Positions 35,396-44,158 of a DNA stretch of 57,813 bases are shown here, one piece after another. The DNA lies in assembly GCA_025356695.1 (NCBI GenBank), contig JANXSE010000130.1, positions 1-57,813 of the forward strand, written 5' to 3'. A program made the translations under genes and the position numbers. The stretch's first letter is position 1; every line of letters starts with the position of its first letter. This DNA comes from Betaproteobacteria bacterium. Its GTDB lineage: Bacteria; Pseudomonadota; Gammaproteobacteria; Burkholderiales; SG8-41. A model generated the notes under the pieces. The model had not been told where the DNA came from and searched no databases. It saw nothing but the letters and a program-made list of their open reading frames with translations.

Positions 35396-36475
35396 ATGTC
35401 TGCAGAGCCCGATAAATCGACGACAACAACGCGGTGGCGCAAAGCCCTGTTGACACCGGATGCGACGCTGCAGCAGGCGATCAAAAGCCTGGACACGTCG
35501 GCGCTGCAAATTGCCCTCGTGACCTCTGCCGACGGCGTGCTGGTCGGCACCATCACCGATGGCGACATCCGCCGTGCACTGTTGCGCGGTCTCGATCTGA
35601 ACAGCCCGGTCGCCGCGATTATTCATCACGATCCGCTGGTCGTGCCGCCGCAATTGGGTCGCGATCTGGCCCTCAGGGTGATGCAGGCGAACAAGATCCG
35701 GCAGTTGCCGATTGTCGACGAAAACCAGCGCGTGGTCGGCCTGCATCTCTGGGATGAATTAATGGCGCCCAGGCAGCGCTCCAACCTGATGGTCATCATG
35801 GCCGGCGGCAAGGGGATACGCCTTCTGCCGCACACGGAGGCCTGCCCCAAGCCGCTGCTTCCGGTGGGCGACAAGCCCATGCTCGAGCACATCATTGAGC
35901 GCGCGAAGTCGGAGGGATTCGGACACTTCGTGCTCGCCGTGCACTACCTCGGCCACATGATCGAGGATTATTTCGGCGACGGCAGCCGCCTGCAGGTCAG
36001 CATCGAGTATCTGCGCGAGAATGCGCCGCTGGGAACCGCCGGCGCCATCGGGCTGCTCGATCCGCGGCCCGAACAACCGTTTGTGGTGACCAACGGCGAT
36101 GTCCTGACCGATTTGCGATACAGCGATCTGCTCGATTTTCATTTTCGAAACGGCGCATCGGCGACGATGGCCGTACGCATGCACGAGTGGCAGCACCCCT
36201 TCGGCGTGGTCAATACCAAAGGGGTTGATATCGTCGATATTGAAGAGAAGCCGATCGTGCGCAGCCACATCAATGCCGGGATATACGTGCTCGAACCCAA
36301 TGTAATCGATGTGCTGAAGTCGGGCGAACCCTGCGACATGCCGACACTGTTTGACCGCCTGCGGCAGCGTTCCGCGCGCACGATCGTCTACCCCATGCAC
36401 GAACCCTGGCTTGATATAGGGCGCAATGCCGATTACACGGCCGCCCAGCAAAGCGTGCGGGACAAACAGTCTTGA
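35396..36475 (+). CDS. ptmE: CBS-domain sugar nucleotidyltransferase, PtmE-like
   Basis: 359 residues. Two CBS motifs (about 15-70 and 75-125; TDGDIRRALLRG, QLPIVDENQRVVG) precede a nucleotidyltransferase domain with AGGKGIRLLPHTEACPKPLL (136-155), where the usual Thr of GTRL is Ile. This architecture is that of Campylobacter PtmE, the guanylyltransferase that makes GDP-glucosamine for legionaminic acid. Its place beside LegF and LegB/C/I/G fits a GDP-linked pathway. The CBS pair may sense an adenosine nucleotide. It overlaps legF by 4 bp. Confidence 0.85.
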   Translation: MSAEPDKSTTTTRWRKALLTPDATLQQAIKSLDTSALQIALVTSADGVLVGTITDGDIRRALLRGLDLNSPVAAIIHHDPLVVPPQLGRDLALRVMQANKIRQLPIVDENQRVVGLHLWDELMAPRQRSNLMVIMAGGKGIRLLPHTEACPKPLLPVGDKPMLEHIIERAKSEGFGHFVLAVHYLGHMIEDYFGDGSRLQVSIEYLRENAPLGTAGAIGLLDPRPEQPFVVTNGDVLTDLRYSDLLDFHFRNGASATMAVRMHEWQHPFGVVNTKGVDIVDIEEKPIVRSHINAGIYVLEPNVIDVLKSGEPCDMPTLFDRLRQRSARTIVYPMHEPWLDIGRNADYTAAQQSVRDKQS

Positions 36476-37161
36476 GAATTCTCGCGGTCATCACGGCACG
36501 CGGCGGATCAAAACGAATTCCCGGAAAAAACATCCGGCCGCTGGGTGGCAAGCCGCTGATCGCCTGGAGTCTGGATGCCGTGAGCGGCATCGGCGAAATT
36601 TGCGACAGCCTGGTCTCGACCGACGATAACGCGATTGCAAACGTCGCACGCGATGCGGGCGCGCTGGTTCCCTGGTTGCGTCCACCCGAATTGGCGACCG
36701 ATACCGCCTCGTCAGCCGATGTCTGTCTGCACGCAGTGGATTGGTACGAGAGCAATCGCGGCGCCGTAGACGGGCTGTTGTTGATACAGCCCACCTCGCC
36801 GTTCCGTCGCCGTGAAACAGTGCTGCGCGGGCTCGAGCTTTTCCGTTCTGCGCAATTCAGGCCGGTCATCGGCGTGTCGCCTGCATTGTCGCACCCGCTA
36901 TGGTGCTTCCGGATCGAGGGAGACCGGATGCGTCCGTTCATCGATGGTGGCGGTCTGCATCTGAGGTCGCAGGAGCTGCCGCCGGCCTTTGTGGTCAACG
37001 GCGCGTTCTATCTGATCGCACCGCAGGATCTGCGGCAACAGAAGTCCTTTTTCAGCGAGGCAATGGTGCCGCTTGAGATCGATCAACCCGATGAATGTAT
37101 TGATATCGATACCGAAGCAGACTGGTGCGTGGCGGAATCCATCCTTGCGGCACGCGGTTAG
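36472..37161 (+). CDS. legF: CMP-nonulosonate (legionaminate) cytidylyltransferase
   Basis: 229 residues, the size of NeuA/LegF/PseF enzymes. The CTP-binding signature ITARGGSKRIPGKN (7-20) is exact; LIQPTSPFRR, VNGAFYLI and the metal-binding IDIDTEAD follow. It activates the nonulosonic acid as the CMP-sugar for transfer. TTG 36472 overlaps the PtmE stop and gives the expected N-terminus (M)RILAVITARGG. This completes a full legionaminate set between 25.8 and 37.2 kb. Confidence 0.88.
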   Translation: MRILAVITARGGSKRIPGKNIRPLGGKPLIAWSLDAVSGIGEICDSLVSTDDNAIANVARDAGALVPWLRPPELATDTASSADVCLHAVDWYESNRGAVDGLLLIQPTSPFRRRETVLRGLELFRSAQFRPVIGVSPALSHPLWCFRIEGDRMRPFIDGGGLHLRSQELPPAFVVNGAFYLIAPQDLRQQKSFFSEAMVPLEIDQPDECIDIDTEADWCVAESILAARG

Positions 37162-37214
37162 ACATCCCGTGGAAAACCTTGAAACAGGAAAATTTGTGAA
37201 CTGCCGGACAAACA

Positions 37215-38072
37215 ATGTCTAGCTTACTCGTCACCGGTTCAAGCGGTTTTATCGGGCGTGCGTTGTGTCCGGCCCTGCGGCTGGGCGGCCATGCGGTTGT
37301 CGAAATGACCCGCAGCAATGGTGATATTTGCGACGCCGCCACCTTCGACCGCATCGGCAATGCAGATCACGTGATTCATCTTGCCGGCAGCACCTACGTG
37401 CCGGACAGTTGGACCGATCCCCTCAGTTTCCACAGAACGAACGTGATGGGCACCGCCAGCGTGCTGGAATATTGCCGTCGCAGCGGTGCCCGGCTTACAT
37501 TCGTCAGTTCCTATCTGTACGGGACCCCTGAACGATTGCCGGTTGCGGAATCGGCGGTCCCGCGCCCGAACAATCCTTACGCGCTGTCAAAATTGCTCGC
37601 CGAACAGCTTTGCGAATTTTACGCAGCCCACCATGCCACCAACGTTGCCGTGCTCAGGCCGTTCAACGTCTTTGGCCCGGGCCAGAAAAAGCATTTTTTA
37701 ATCCCTAAGATTCTCGATCAGGTCATTCAGGGCAAACCAATCCAGATAAAGGATCTCGCGCCGCGGCGTGACTATGTCTATATAGATGATCTCATCGATG
37801 CGCTAGTCAAAACACTGGACGCGCCGGCTGGATACAACCTCTGTAACATCGGGTCCGGCGTTTCCATTAGCGTGAAAGAGTCCATCGATATCATCCAGTC
37901 CGTCGCCGGCAGTCATCTGCCGGTCATCTGCGATGGCGAAGTTCGTCCAAACGAGATCAACGACGTTTACGCCGATATCAACCGCGCACGCGCTCTTCTA
38001 GCCTGGCGCCCCCGGCTCACGTTCCGCGAGGGCATTGAACGCATGCTGGCAGAACACCGCGGCAATCGGTGA
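37215..38072 (+). CDS. NAD-dependent epimerase/dehydratase (extended SDR)
   Basis: 285 residues. Rossmann motif TGSSGFIG (7-14), catalytic Ser in VSSYLYG, and Tyr122-Lys126 in PYALSK, all intact. RPFNVFGPGQ and RDYVYIDDL are typical of NDP-hexose epimerases and reductases. It is somewhat short, as in reductases. It may serve the second nonulosonate module or another keto-sugar. The gap to the upstream legF is 53 bp; a 128-bp gap with a long hairpin follows. Confidence 0.84.
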   Translation: MSSLLVTGSSGFIGRALCPALRLGGHAVVEMTRSNGDICDAATFDRIGNADHVIHLAGSTYVPDSWTDPLSFHRTNVMGTASVLEYCRRSGARLTFVSSYLYGTPERLPVAESAVPRPNNPYALSKLLAEQLCEFYAAHHATNVAVLRPFNVFGPGQKKHFLIPKILDQVIQGKPIQIKDLAPRRDYVYIDDLIDALVKTLDAPAGYNLCNIGSGVSISVKESIDIIQSVAGSHLPVICDGEVRPNEINDVYADINRARALLAWRPRLTFREGIERMLAEHRGNR

Positions 38073-38140
38073 AATAACGTAGCATTCAATCCGCACCCTG
38101 CGGCCCAGCACGACAACCTGCATTTAACCGCGCCACGGCA

Positions 38141-38173
38141 TGTTGATAAGCCGGCCCGACCGGGCAATCAACA
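38141..38173 (+). promoter_or_regulatory. Long imperfect hairpin upstream of the SPASM radical SAM gene
   Basis: TGTTGAT (38141-38147) pairs perfectly with ATCAACA (38167-38173), and inside it GCCC (38154-38157) pairs with GGGC (38162-38165) around a 4-nt loop. It ends 27 nt before ATG 38201. There is no T-run, so it is more likely an RNA stability or translational element than a terminator. Confidence 0.35.
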
Positions 38174-38200
38174 TTGTCTCCGGTGCCATATGGCTCAACC

Positions 38201-39367
38201 ATGAATACAGAAAAACTGCGCTCATTTTTCCGCAATTACTTCCGCTTCGAGAACAGCTACTTTACCGTCGGCGGCTGGCGCAAGGAATTCGCCTATTTTC
38301 TGCGCATGGGCAACCTCGGTGCGCACTTGGTCGATCGGGTCAAATTCCGGCTCTTTCCGAAGCTTGGCATCGTCGGCGACTTTCCCTCCCATCTTGATGT
38401 CGAATCCGCCAGCGCCTGTCAAATGCGCTGTCCGATGTGCTACACGACGTACATGGACAATAGTCTCAAAGGCATCATGAAATGGGAGCTCTACACCAAG
38501 CTCATTGACGAGGCCGCCATGCGCGGGGTCTATTCGATCAAGCTGAGCTGGCGCGGCGAGCCCCTGCTCAACAAACATATCGTCGAGATGGTGGTCTACG
38601 CCAAACAGAAGGGCATCAGGGAAGTCGCGTTCCTCAGCAACGCCGAGTTTCTGACCAAGGAGATGGCCGAGGCGCTGGTCGATTCCGGCCTCGACTGGCT
38701 CAGCATTTCCGCCGACGGCGTCGGCGAAATCTACAACGAGATCCGGCGTCCGGCGATTTTCGAGGAAACGCTCGAGCGCGTTGCCTACATGAAGAAGTAC
38801 CGCGACGGCAAAGGCCTCACCCGCCCGCTATTGCGCGTGCAGTCGATCATGTCGGCGGTCGAAGACGACCCGGACACGTTTCGAAGCTCGTGGGAGGGCA
38901 TCGTCGACCGCGTCAATATCATCGCCGACGAAGCGCGCGATTTCAACGAAAAAAATCTCCAGTTCGATCGCTACTTCGTCTGCTCGAAGCCGTGGCAGCG
39001 CATGACCATCGCGTACGACGGCCGCGTCCACCAGTGCATTTCGGATTACGGCGCGAAGAAAATCATCGGCGACACCAACACGCAATCGCTGCACGAAATC
39101 TGGCACGGCAAGGCCAACGAGGCCGTCCGCGAAGCCTTCAGAAAGCACCGCTATCTGGAGGAAAACGAACCCTGCAACATCTGCTCCTACGGCGTGATTA
39201 CCGAACCGTCGAAGCTCAAGGGCAGCGACAATATGTACGTGCGCCGCTACATAAGCATTGCACCCGTGGTGGTCACGAGCCAGGTGACGCTGAAGTCGCC
39301 GAAGCCGGCGAAAATTCGCAAAAGCGTTGCCGACGAAAGACAACGCCGAACCAACGGTAATGGCTGA
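38201..39367 (+). CDS. Radical SAM protein with SPASM-like C-terminal domain
   Basis: 388 residues. The radical SAM cluster site is C73xxxC77xxC80 (CQMRCPMCY). The C-terminal cysteines in VCSKPWQRM, VHQCISDYG and PCNICSYG fit a SPASM domain binding one or more extra [4Fe-4S] clusters, with the LHEIWHGKANEAVR spacing seen in that family. SPASM enzymes modify peptides or carbohydrates (for example the 2-deoxy-scyllo-inosamine dehydrogenase BtrN). A sugar oxidation is plausible here. It overlaps the DegT-like gene by 8 bp. A TTG at 38174 is a less likely start. Confidence 0.85.
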   Translation: MNTEKLRSFFRNYFRFENSYFTVGGWRKEFAYFLRMGNLGAHLVDRVKFRLFPKLGIVGDFPSHLDVESASACQMRCPMCYTTYMDNSLKGIMKWELYTKLIDEAAMRGVYSIKLSWRGEPLLNKHIVEMVVYAKQKGIREVAFLSNAEFLTKEMAEALVDSGLDWLSISADGVGEIYNEIRRPAIFEETLERVAYMKKYRDGKGLTRPLLRVQSIMSAVEDDPDTFRSSWEGIVDRVNIIADEARDFNEKNLQFDRYFVCSKPWQRMTIAYDGRVHQCISDYGAKKIIGDTNTQSLHEIWHGKANEAVREAFRKHRYLEENEPCNICSYGVITEPSKLKGSDNMYVRRYISIAPVVVTSQVTLKSPKPAKIRKSVADERQRRTNGNG

Positions 39368-40442
39368 AACAGCCGTCCAGCCCCCTCGCGACGCAGGGAG
39401 CCGCCATGTCCACTGGTTTGGCAACGGCACTTCGGCATTGTATGCGGCCCTGCGCGGGGTCGGCTGCCGCAATGGCTGGGTGGCGGTGGCACCGACGGTC
39501 TGTCCGCACGTCATCGCGGCGATTTATGCCTCTTCCAACCGCCCCCATTTTGTCGACATCGAGCGAATCCGGCTCGGCATGGATCCGGCGGCGCTCGCGA
39601 AGGTTGTTTCACGGGTTGACGCGGTTGTGGCGGTACACGCATTCGGCATTCCCTGCCTGATCGACGAGCTCGTAACCATTGCGCAGGCGGCCGGTGTGCC
39701 GCTGATTGAAGACTGCGCTCAGGCCGAAGGCGCCGTCTATCGCGGAAAGGCGGTCGGCGAATTCGGTGACGTCGCAATTTTCAGTTACGGCACTGGAAAA
39801 ATTATCGAAGCGGGCGGCGGCGGACGTTCGCAAACGGGCAATCCCGAACTGGCCGGCGCGATCGGCAACCTGCACGCCGGCATGACCGCGCCAACCGATG
39901 CGGCTTCGATGGCAAGCCACGCGCTGAGTCAGGCATTCAAGAATATTTATAACAACCATTATCCTGACAAGCTGGCAGCCGGGCGAGCGCATTTCCATCG
40001 GGAGCTTGTCGAACTGTTTCCATCGATGCTGTGCCGGGACGACGATTCAACGCGCGTGCGATGCAGCACTGCACTGCTCCCGCTGGAAAAGAATCTCGAG
40101 ACGCGTCATCGAAACTGGCGGACGTACCATCGTTTGATTGGACCGCTATCGGCGCCGGCACTGCCGTTCCCGGAAGGCGCCGTGCCGTGGCGATATAACC
40201 TGATGCTGCCGGCCGCGCGAAGGAACTCCACGCTGAAAGCGCTGCTGGCCGAAAAGCTGCGGATCAGTTCCTGGTACCCGAACATCGCGACGTTCCTGCC
40301 GCCGGCGGAAATTCGGGGCGCCGGTGCTGAAAACAGCGAGTGGCTCGGCAACGGAATATTTAATCTGGCGATTGACGAAAAAACGACTGCGGCCGAGATC
40401 ACTCACATTTCGGAACGCCTGCTTTCGCTGCACGCCGCATAA
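39360..40442 (+). CDS. DegT/SpsC-like aminotransferase family protein
   Basis: 360 residues from ATG 39360, inside the previous stop region. The Asp motif is IEDCAQAEG (116-124) and the PLP lysine Lys147 in FSYGTGKIIEAGGGG, so the active site is present though divergent (SYGTGK instead of SFxxxK). By position before NeuB/SpsE-, SpsF- and SpsG-like genes it matches SpsC of the Bacillus spore-coat polysaccharide set. It probably aminates the precursor of the second nonulosonate-like sugar; this is inference. Confidence 0.76.
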   Translation: MAETAVQPPRDAGSRHVHWFGNGTSALYAALRGVGCRNGWVAVAPTVCPHVIAAIYASSNRPHFVDIERIRLGMDPAALAKVVSRVDAVVAVHAFGIPCLIDELVTIAQAAGVPLIEDCAQAEGAVYRGKAVGEFGDVAIFSYGTGKIIEAGGGGRSQTGNPELAGAIGNLHAGMTAPTDAASMASHALSQAFKNIYNNHYPDKLAAGRAHFHRELVELFPSMLCRDDDSTRVRCSTALLPLEKNLETRHRNWRTYHRLIGPLSAPALPFPEGAVPWRYNLMLPAARRNSTLKALLAEKLRISSWYPNIATFLPPAEIRGAGAENSEWLGNGIFNLAIDEKTTAAEITHISERLLSLHAA

Positions 40443-40458
40443 CCGGGAATCATTGTTA

Positions 40459-40475
40459 GCGGCGGGATCCGCCGC
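40459..40475 (+). repeat. Perfect 6-bp GC-rich hairpin after the DegT gene
   Basis: GCGGCG and CGCCGC around a 5-nt loop (GGATC), 16 bp after the stop. Strong stem but no T-tract, so not a normal Rho-independent terminator. It may mark the 3' end of a processed message. Confidence 0.3.
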
Positions 40476-40544
40476 CAACGCGTCAAATCCGGCAGCGACT
40501 TTGCCCCGTCAAAAAGCCGTTGCCGCCGTAGAACACCAATCAAA

Positions 40545-40562
40545 CCCGCCATGGCAGGCGGG
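40545..40562 (+). repeat. Perfect 6-bp GC-rich hairpin before the methyltransferase gene
   Basis: CCCGCC and GGCGGG around ATGGCA, 44 bp before ATG 40607. Together with the stem at 40459 it fills a 164-bp intergenic gap, one of the few in this tightly packed operon. No T-tract. Confidence 0.3.
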
Positions 40563-40606
40563 CGTACAACTTCAAAACAAGGTTTCCAACCCGCGGAAAA
40601 TACAAT

Positions 40607-41542
40607 ATGACCGGATCAAAAACATTCGGCGAATTACTCAATGCATTCTGGCTGAGGCCGGAAACCGCGATGTGGCGCGAGCTCGATATCCGGGCAATGG
40701 CATCATTTGAATTCCGCTCGCCGTCATTGGATCTGGGTTGCGGGGATGGCCTCTTCTCGTTTATCCGCGCGGGTGGCAGGCTTGACGAAAAATTTGACGC
40801 CTTCAGGTCGGTCGGCGACCTCGACAAATTTTTTGAAAATGCGGACGTCTTTGATGCCTTCGACAAGTCGACGGCCCCGGTGGTACTGCACGAACCCGGT
40901 TACAAAATCGATTGCGGCTTCGATCACAAGGACAACTTGTTGAGCAAGGCAAACCAGCTCGGCTTGTACCGCGACTTGAAAACGGGCGATGCCAATCAGC
41001 CGCTGCCGTTTCCCGATCAAAGTTTCAATAGTGTATTTTCGAACATCGTGTACTGGCTTGATAAGCCCGAGCGCGCGATCGCGGAAATCGCCCGCGTCTT
41101 GCGCCCCGGGGGACAAGCCTGCCTGATGCTCCCGAACCACACTCTTCCGGAGTTCAGTTTTTATAACCAGCTGTACGCCAAGACCGGCGATAAGGATTGG
41201 GCGTTTCTGGAAAAGCTGGATCGCGGGCGTTTTGCCGACAATATCCGTCAGGCCCGCGTCCGTCAGGCGTGGGAGGCGATGTTCGAGAACGCAGGGCTTC
41301 GCGTGGTTACGCACGTTTCCCACTTGTCAAAAGTCGCCGTCCAGATTTGGGACGTTGGTCTGCGCCCCTTGTTCCCGGTCTTGTGCAAGCTGGTCAACGC
41401 AGCCGACCCGTCAAAGCTCACGGAAATCAAACGTGAATGGATTGCCACCTTGAAACAGTTTCTTGAACCGATTGTGCAAATGGATCGTAAATTGGGACTG
41501 GACGCCGAACCCGCGTTCCATTGTTACGTGCTGGAGAAATAA
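40607..41542 (+). CDS. SAM-dependent methyltransferase
   Basis: 311 residues. Motif I is LDLGCGDGLF (41-50), followed after a long insert by LPFPDQSFNSVFSNIVYWL and EIARVLRPGGQACLMLP, the standard class I methyltransferase pattern. The insert between motif I and the rest (about 50-125) is longer than usual. The C-terminal part (about 240-311) is unrecognised. It immediately precedes the second NeuB-like gene and may modify its product. Confidence 0.78.
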   Translation: MTGSKTFGELLNAFWLRPETAMWRELDIRAMASFEFRSPSLDLGCGDGLFSFIRAGGRLDEKFDAFRSVGDLDKFFENADVFDAFDKSTAPVVLHEPGYKIDCGFDHKDNLLSKANQLGLYRDLKTGDANQPLPFPDQSFNSVFSNIVYWLDKPERAIAEIARVLRPGGQACLMLPNHTLPEFSFYNQLYAKTGDKDWAFLEKLDRGRFADNIRQARVRQAWEAMFENAGLRVVTHVSHLSKVAVQIWDVGLRPLFPVLCKLVNAADPSKLTEIKREWIATLKQFLEPIVQMDRKLGLDAEPAFHCYVLEK

Positions 41543-41544
41543 GC

Positions 41545-42561
41545 ATGTTCAAAAACTTCAAACCCGGGCGTTGTTACATCATTGCCGAAATCGGCGGCAA
41601 CTTCATAACCGACGCTGAAGCATTCAGGCTGGTCGATGCGGCGGCCCGATGCGGTGTCGACGCGGTCAAGCTGCAAACCTATCGCGCGGACACCGTCGCC
41701 AGCAAAAAAGCGCTCTTCGACATGGAAAACACCGGGGTGGTTTCGCAGCACGAACTGTTCTCAAAGTACGAAATCGGCGAAGATCTGCACCGGCGGATCT
41801 TTGCCTACGCAGGATCGAAAGGCCTCGACTGGTTTTCCACGCCCTCGCACCAAACCGATGTCGATATGCTCGAGCGGCTCGGCGTCGGGGTCCACAAAAT
41901 CGGCTCCGACGACGCAGCAAATCTGCCGTTCCTCAAATACGTCGCGTCGACCGGAAAACCCCTGCTTCTCTCGACAGGCATGTGCACGCTGGAGGAGGTG
42001 CGGGAGGCGGTGGCCGCGGTACTGTCGACCGGCAATACCGATCTGACCTTGCTTCACGCCGTCACCAGTTATCCCACGCATCCGCAGCACGTCAACCTGC
42101 GCGCCATGCAGACCATGGCACAGACGTTTCCCGGATTGGCGGTCGGCTATTCCGACCATACGCTTGGCTTGACGGCGTGCGTCTGCGCTGTCGCGATGGG
42201 CGCCCGCGTCATTGAAAAGCACTTCACCTACGACAAACACGCGGAAGGACCCGACCACGTTTTGTCGGCGGACCCGGAGGAAATGCGCGCACTGGTCGAT
42301 GCCGTGCGCAGTTTCGAAATCATGCGCGGCAACGGCATCAAACAGCCCGCGGAAAGCGAAAAAACCACCCGCATCAACAACCGTAAAAGCCTGATCGTCG
42401 CCCGGGCGATCAGGGGTGGCGAAACGTTCACGGCGGAACATCTGGCAATCAAACGACCCGGCTACGGCATCGCGCCAAAATATTTTGACGAGATCATCGG
42501 CAGGGTCGCGGCAAGCAATCTTGAGGCCGATGAGGTTTTGACCTGGGAAGCGCTGCGATAA
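41545..42561 (+). CDS. Second NeuB family synthase (SpsE/PseI-like)
   Basis: 338 residues from ATG 41545. TIM barrel with IIAEIGGNFITDAEAF, DAVKLQTYRADT, FSTPSHQTDV, KIGSDDAANLPFL, LSTGMCTLEEV and GYSDHTLG, and a C-terminal SAF domain (LIVARAIRGGETF, IKRPGYGI). It is distinct from the LegI-like copy 12 kb upstream: IGGN instead of AGVNHNG, and KIGSDD instead of KIPSGE. It would condense phosphoenolpyruvate with a sugar to give a nonulosonic or related acid. Its stop overlaps the putative ATA start of the next gene. Confidence 0.86.
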   Translation: MFKNFKPGRCYIIAEIGGNFITDAEAFRLVDAAARCGVDAVKLQTYRADTVASKKALFDMENTGVVSQHELFSKYEIGEDLHRRIFAYAGSKGLDWFSTPSHQTDVDMLERLGVGVHKIGSDDAANLPFLKYVASTGKPLLLSTGMCTLEEVREAVAAVLSTGNTDLTLLHAVTSYPTHPQHVNLRAMQTMAQTFPGLAVGYSDHTLGLTACVCAVAMGARVIEKHFTYDKHAEGPDHVLSADPEEMRALVDAVRSFEIMRGNGIKQPAESEKTTRINNRKSLIVARAIRGGETFTAEHLAIKRPGYGIAPKYFDEIIGRVAASNLEADEVLTWEALR

Positions 42562-43232
42562 ATATCGGCGTCATTATCCAGGCGCGCATGGGGTCCACCC
42601 GGCTGCCGGGCAAGGTCATTCGCCCCATCGGCGGCAAGCCGCTGCTGGAATACATCCTGAATCGCCTGTCGCGGCTTGTCCACCCGGTGACAATTGTCGT
42701 GGCGACCAGTGATCTTGCGCAGGACGCGCCGGTCGCGGATTTGTGCAAAGGAACAGGAACGGAATGTTTCAAGGGAAGCGAAACGAACGTGCTCGAGCGC
42801 TACTATCAATGTGCGCAGCAGCATGACTTCGAAAACATCGTGCGGTTGACGGGGGACAATCCGTTTACAGACATCGGCGAACTCGACCGGTTGATTGATC
42901 TTCATCTGGCCACACGCAGTGAACTCAGCCATTCATTCGAAGCGCTCCCGGTCGGCGTCGGCGCGGAGATTTTCACATTTGCCGCACTGGGAAAATGTTT
43001 CCGGGAAAGCAGTGCTCCACACCATTTCGAGCATGTCGACGAATACATGCTGGAAAATCCGGGCCTGTTCAAAACCAGCCGGCTCGCCGTGGCGCCGGTA
43101 AAAAACCGGCCGGAAATCCGTCTGACCGTCGATACGGAAGAGGACTTTCGAAAGGCCTGTTTCATTGCGGAACACGCCGCAGAGCCCGTTTCGACCGAGG
43201 AGGCCATCGCACTATGCTCGCGCTATGCGTAG
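42558..43232 (+). CDS. SpsF-like cytidylyltransferase, probable ATA start
   Basis: 224 residues if read from ATA 42558. The conserved SpsF N-terminus IGVIIQARMGSTRLPGKV begins two codons after this ATA, and no ATG, GTG or TTG lies between it and the in-frame stop at 42531. The first ATG (42588) would delete the nucleotide-binding loop strand. GGGAAG (42545-42550) is 7 bases upstream, and ATAA overlaps the stop of the NeuB-like gene just as an ATGA would. SpsF proteins resemble CMP-sugar synthetases; here it may activate the second nonulosonate. LTGDNPFTDIGELD and LTVDTEEDFRKA fit the fold. Confidence 0.8.
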   Translation: MNIGVIIQARMGSTRLPGKVIRPIGGKPLLEYILNRLSRLVHPVTIVVATSDLAQDAPVADLCKGTGTECFKGSETNVLERYYQCAQQHDFENIVRLTGDNPFTDIGELDRLIDLHLATRSELSHSFEALPVGVGAEIFTFAALGKCFRESSAPHHFEHVDEYMLENPGLFKTSRLAVAPVKNRPEIRLTVDTEEDFRKACFIAEHAAEPVSTEEAIALCSRYA

Positions 43233-44158
43233 AGGCTTCACACCAGCGCGGGATGGGGCATTTTTTCCGGGCGCTGAACTATTTCAGGCATGTTTCGTTG
43301 CTGAAACAGCGGGCGATATTCCTGATCAACGAACACGAACCGTCGCTCGCCCTGCTACAGGAAGCCCGCATTCCGTTTGACGTCGTACGTCTGGACGATC
43401 TGGATAGTGGATGGGAAACAGGCCTGATCCGGAAATACGGCGTGACGTTCTGGATAAACGATCGACTGGATACCGATTCCCGCCACGCACAACACGTGAA
43501 ACACGCCGGCATTCCACTGGCTACGTTTGACGACCGCGGAAGCGGCGCTGAACTCGCAGACTTCAACATCGCCGCGCTGGTTTTCGACGATGTAACAAAA
43601 TTGACCGGGAAAACGGTCTTGCACGGAACCGATTATCTGATTCTGAATCCCGAAATCACCGGATTCCGACGACCCCGTACCGCGACCGGCAAAGTCGTTG
43701 TCAGCATGGGTGGTAGCGACACTCATGGTGTCACAGCCAAAGTGGTCCGTATCCTGCGCGATTTGAACAAGGCCGCCACACTGATTCTGGGGCCTGGCCA
43801 TCAGGACGACCGGCAATTGGAGAGCCTGGGGGCCGCGTTTACGCTCAAGCGCAGCGTACCTTCCCTCATCGAAGAGTTCAGCAAATACGATCTGGCCATC
43901 ACAGGTGGCGGCATTACCCCGTTTGAAGCCAATGCTTCAGGGTTGCCCTGTGTTGTGGTGGCATGCGAGCTATTTGAAGCCGACGTCGGCAAAAAACTTG
44001 AACAGATCGGTTCGTCCGTATTCGCAGGCATGCACAACGCGATTGATGCGAGCGTGTTTGCCAGAACGCTGGATATCGGCGCCATGAGCCGGCAGGGGCT
44101 GGCGCACATACCGATGAATGGCGCCGAAAATATCTCCCGCGCGCTGGGCCTGGCGTGA
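43214..44158 (+). CDS. SpsG/PseG-like nucleotide-sugar hydrolase or glycosyltransferase-fold protein
   Basis: 314 residues from ATG 43214, overlapping the SpsF-like gene by 19 bp. It starts with VEASHQRGMGHFFRAL, the PseG motif (GxGHxxR), and later has VVSMGGSDTHGVT and LAITGGGITPFEANASGLP, typical for the GT-B nucleotide site. PseG removes UDP from UDP-2,4-diacetamido-6-deoxyaltrose in pseudaminic acid synthesis; SpsG is its spore-coat relative. It probably frees the sugar used by the second NeuB-like enzyme. Confidence 0.82.
   Translation: MLALCVEASHQRGMGHFFRALNYFRHVSLLKQRAIFLINEHEPSLALLQEARIPFDVVRLDDLDSGWETGLIRKYGVTFWINDRLDTDSRHAQHVKHAGIPLATFDDRGSGAELADFNIAALVFDDVTKLTGKTVLHGTDYLILNPEITGFRRPRTATGKVVVSMGGSDTHGVTAKVVRILRDLNKAATLILGPGHQDDRQLESLGAAFTLKRSVPSLIEEFSKYDLAITGGGITPFEANASGLPCVVVACELFEADVGKKLEQIGSSVFAGMHNAIDASVFARTLDIGAMSRQGLAHIPMNGAENISRALGLA

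Noticed and set aside
40459..40562. Pair of terminators between the DegT-like and methyltransferase genes
   Set aside because: Both are GC-rich stems without T-runs, and the downstream genes have no clear promoter of their own.
42588..42590. ATG 42588 as the start of the SpsF-like gene
   Set aside because: It would remove the first beta strand IGVIIQAR of the nucleotide-binding fold, which is conserved in the family and present in frame upstream.
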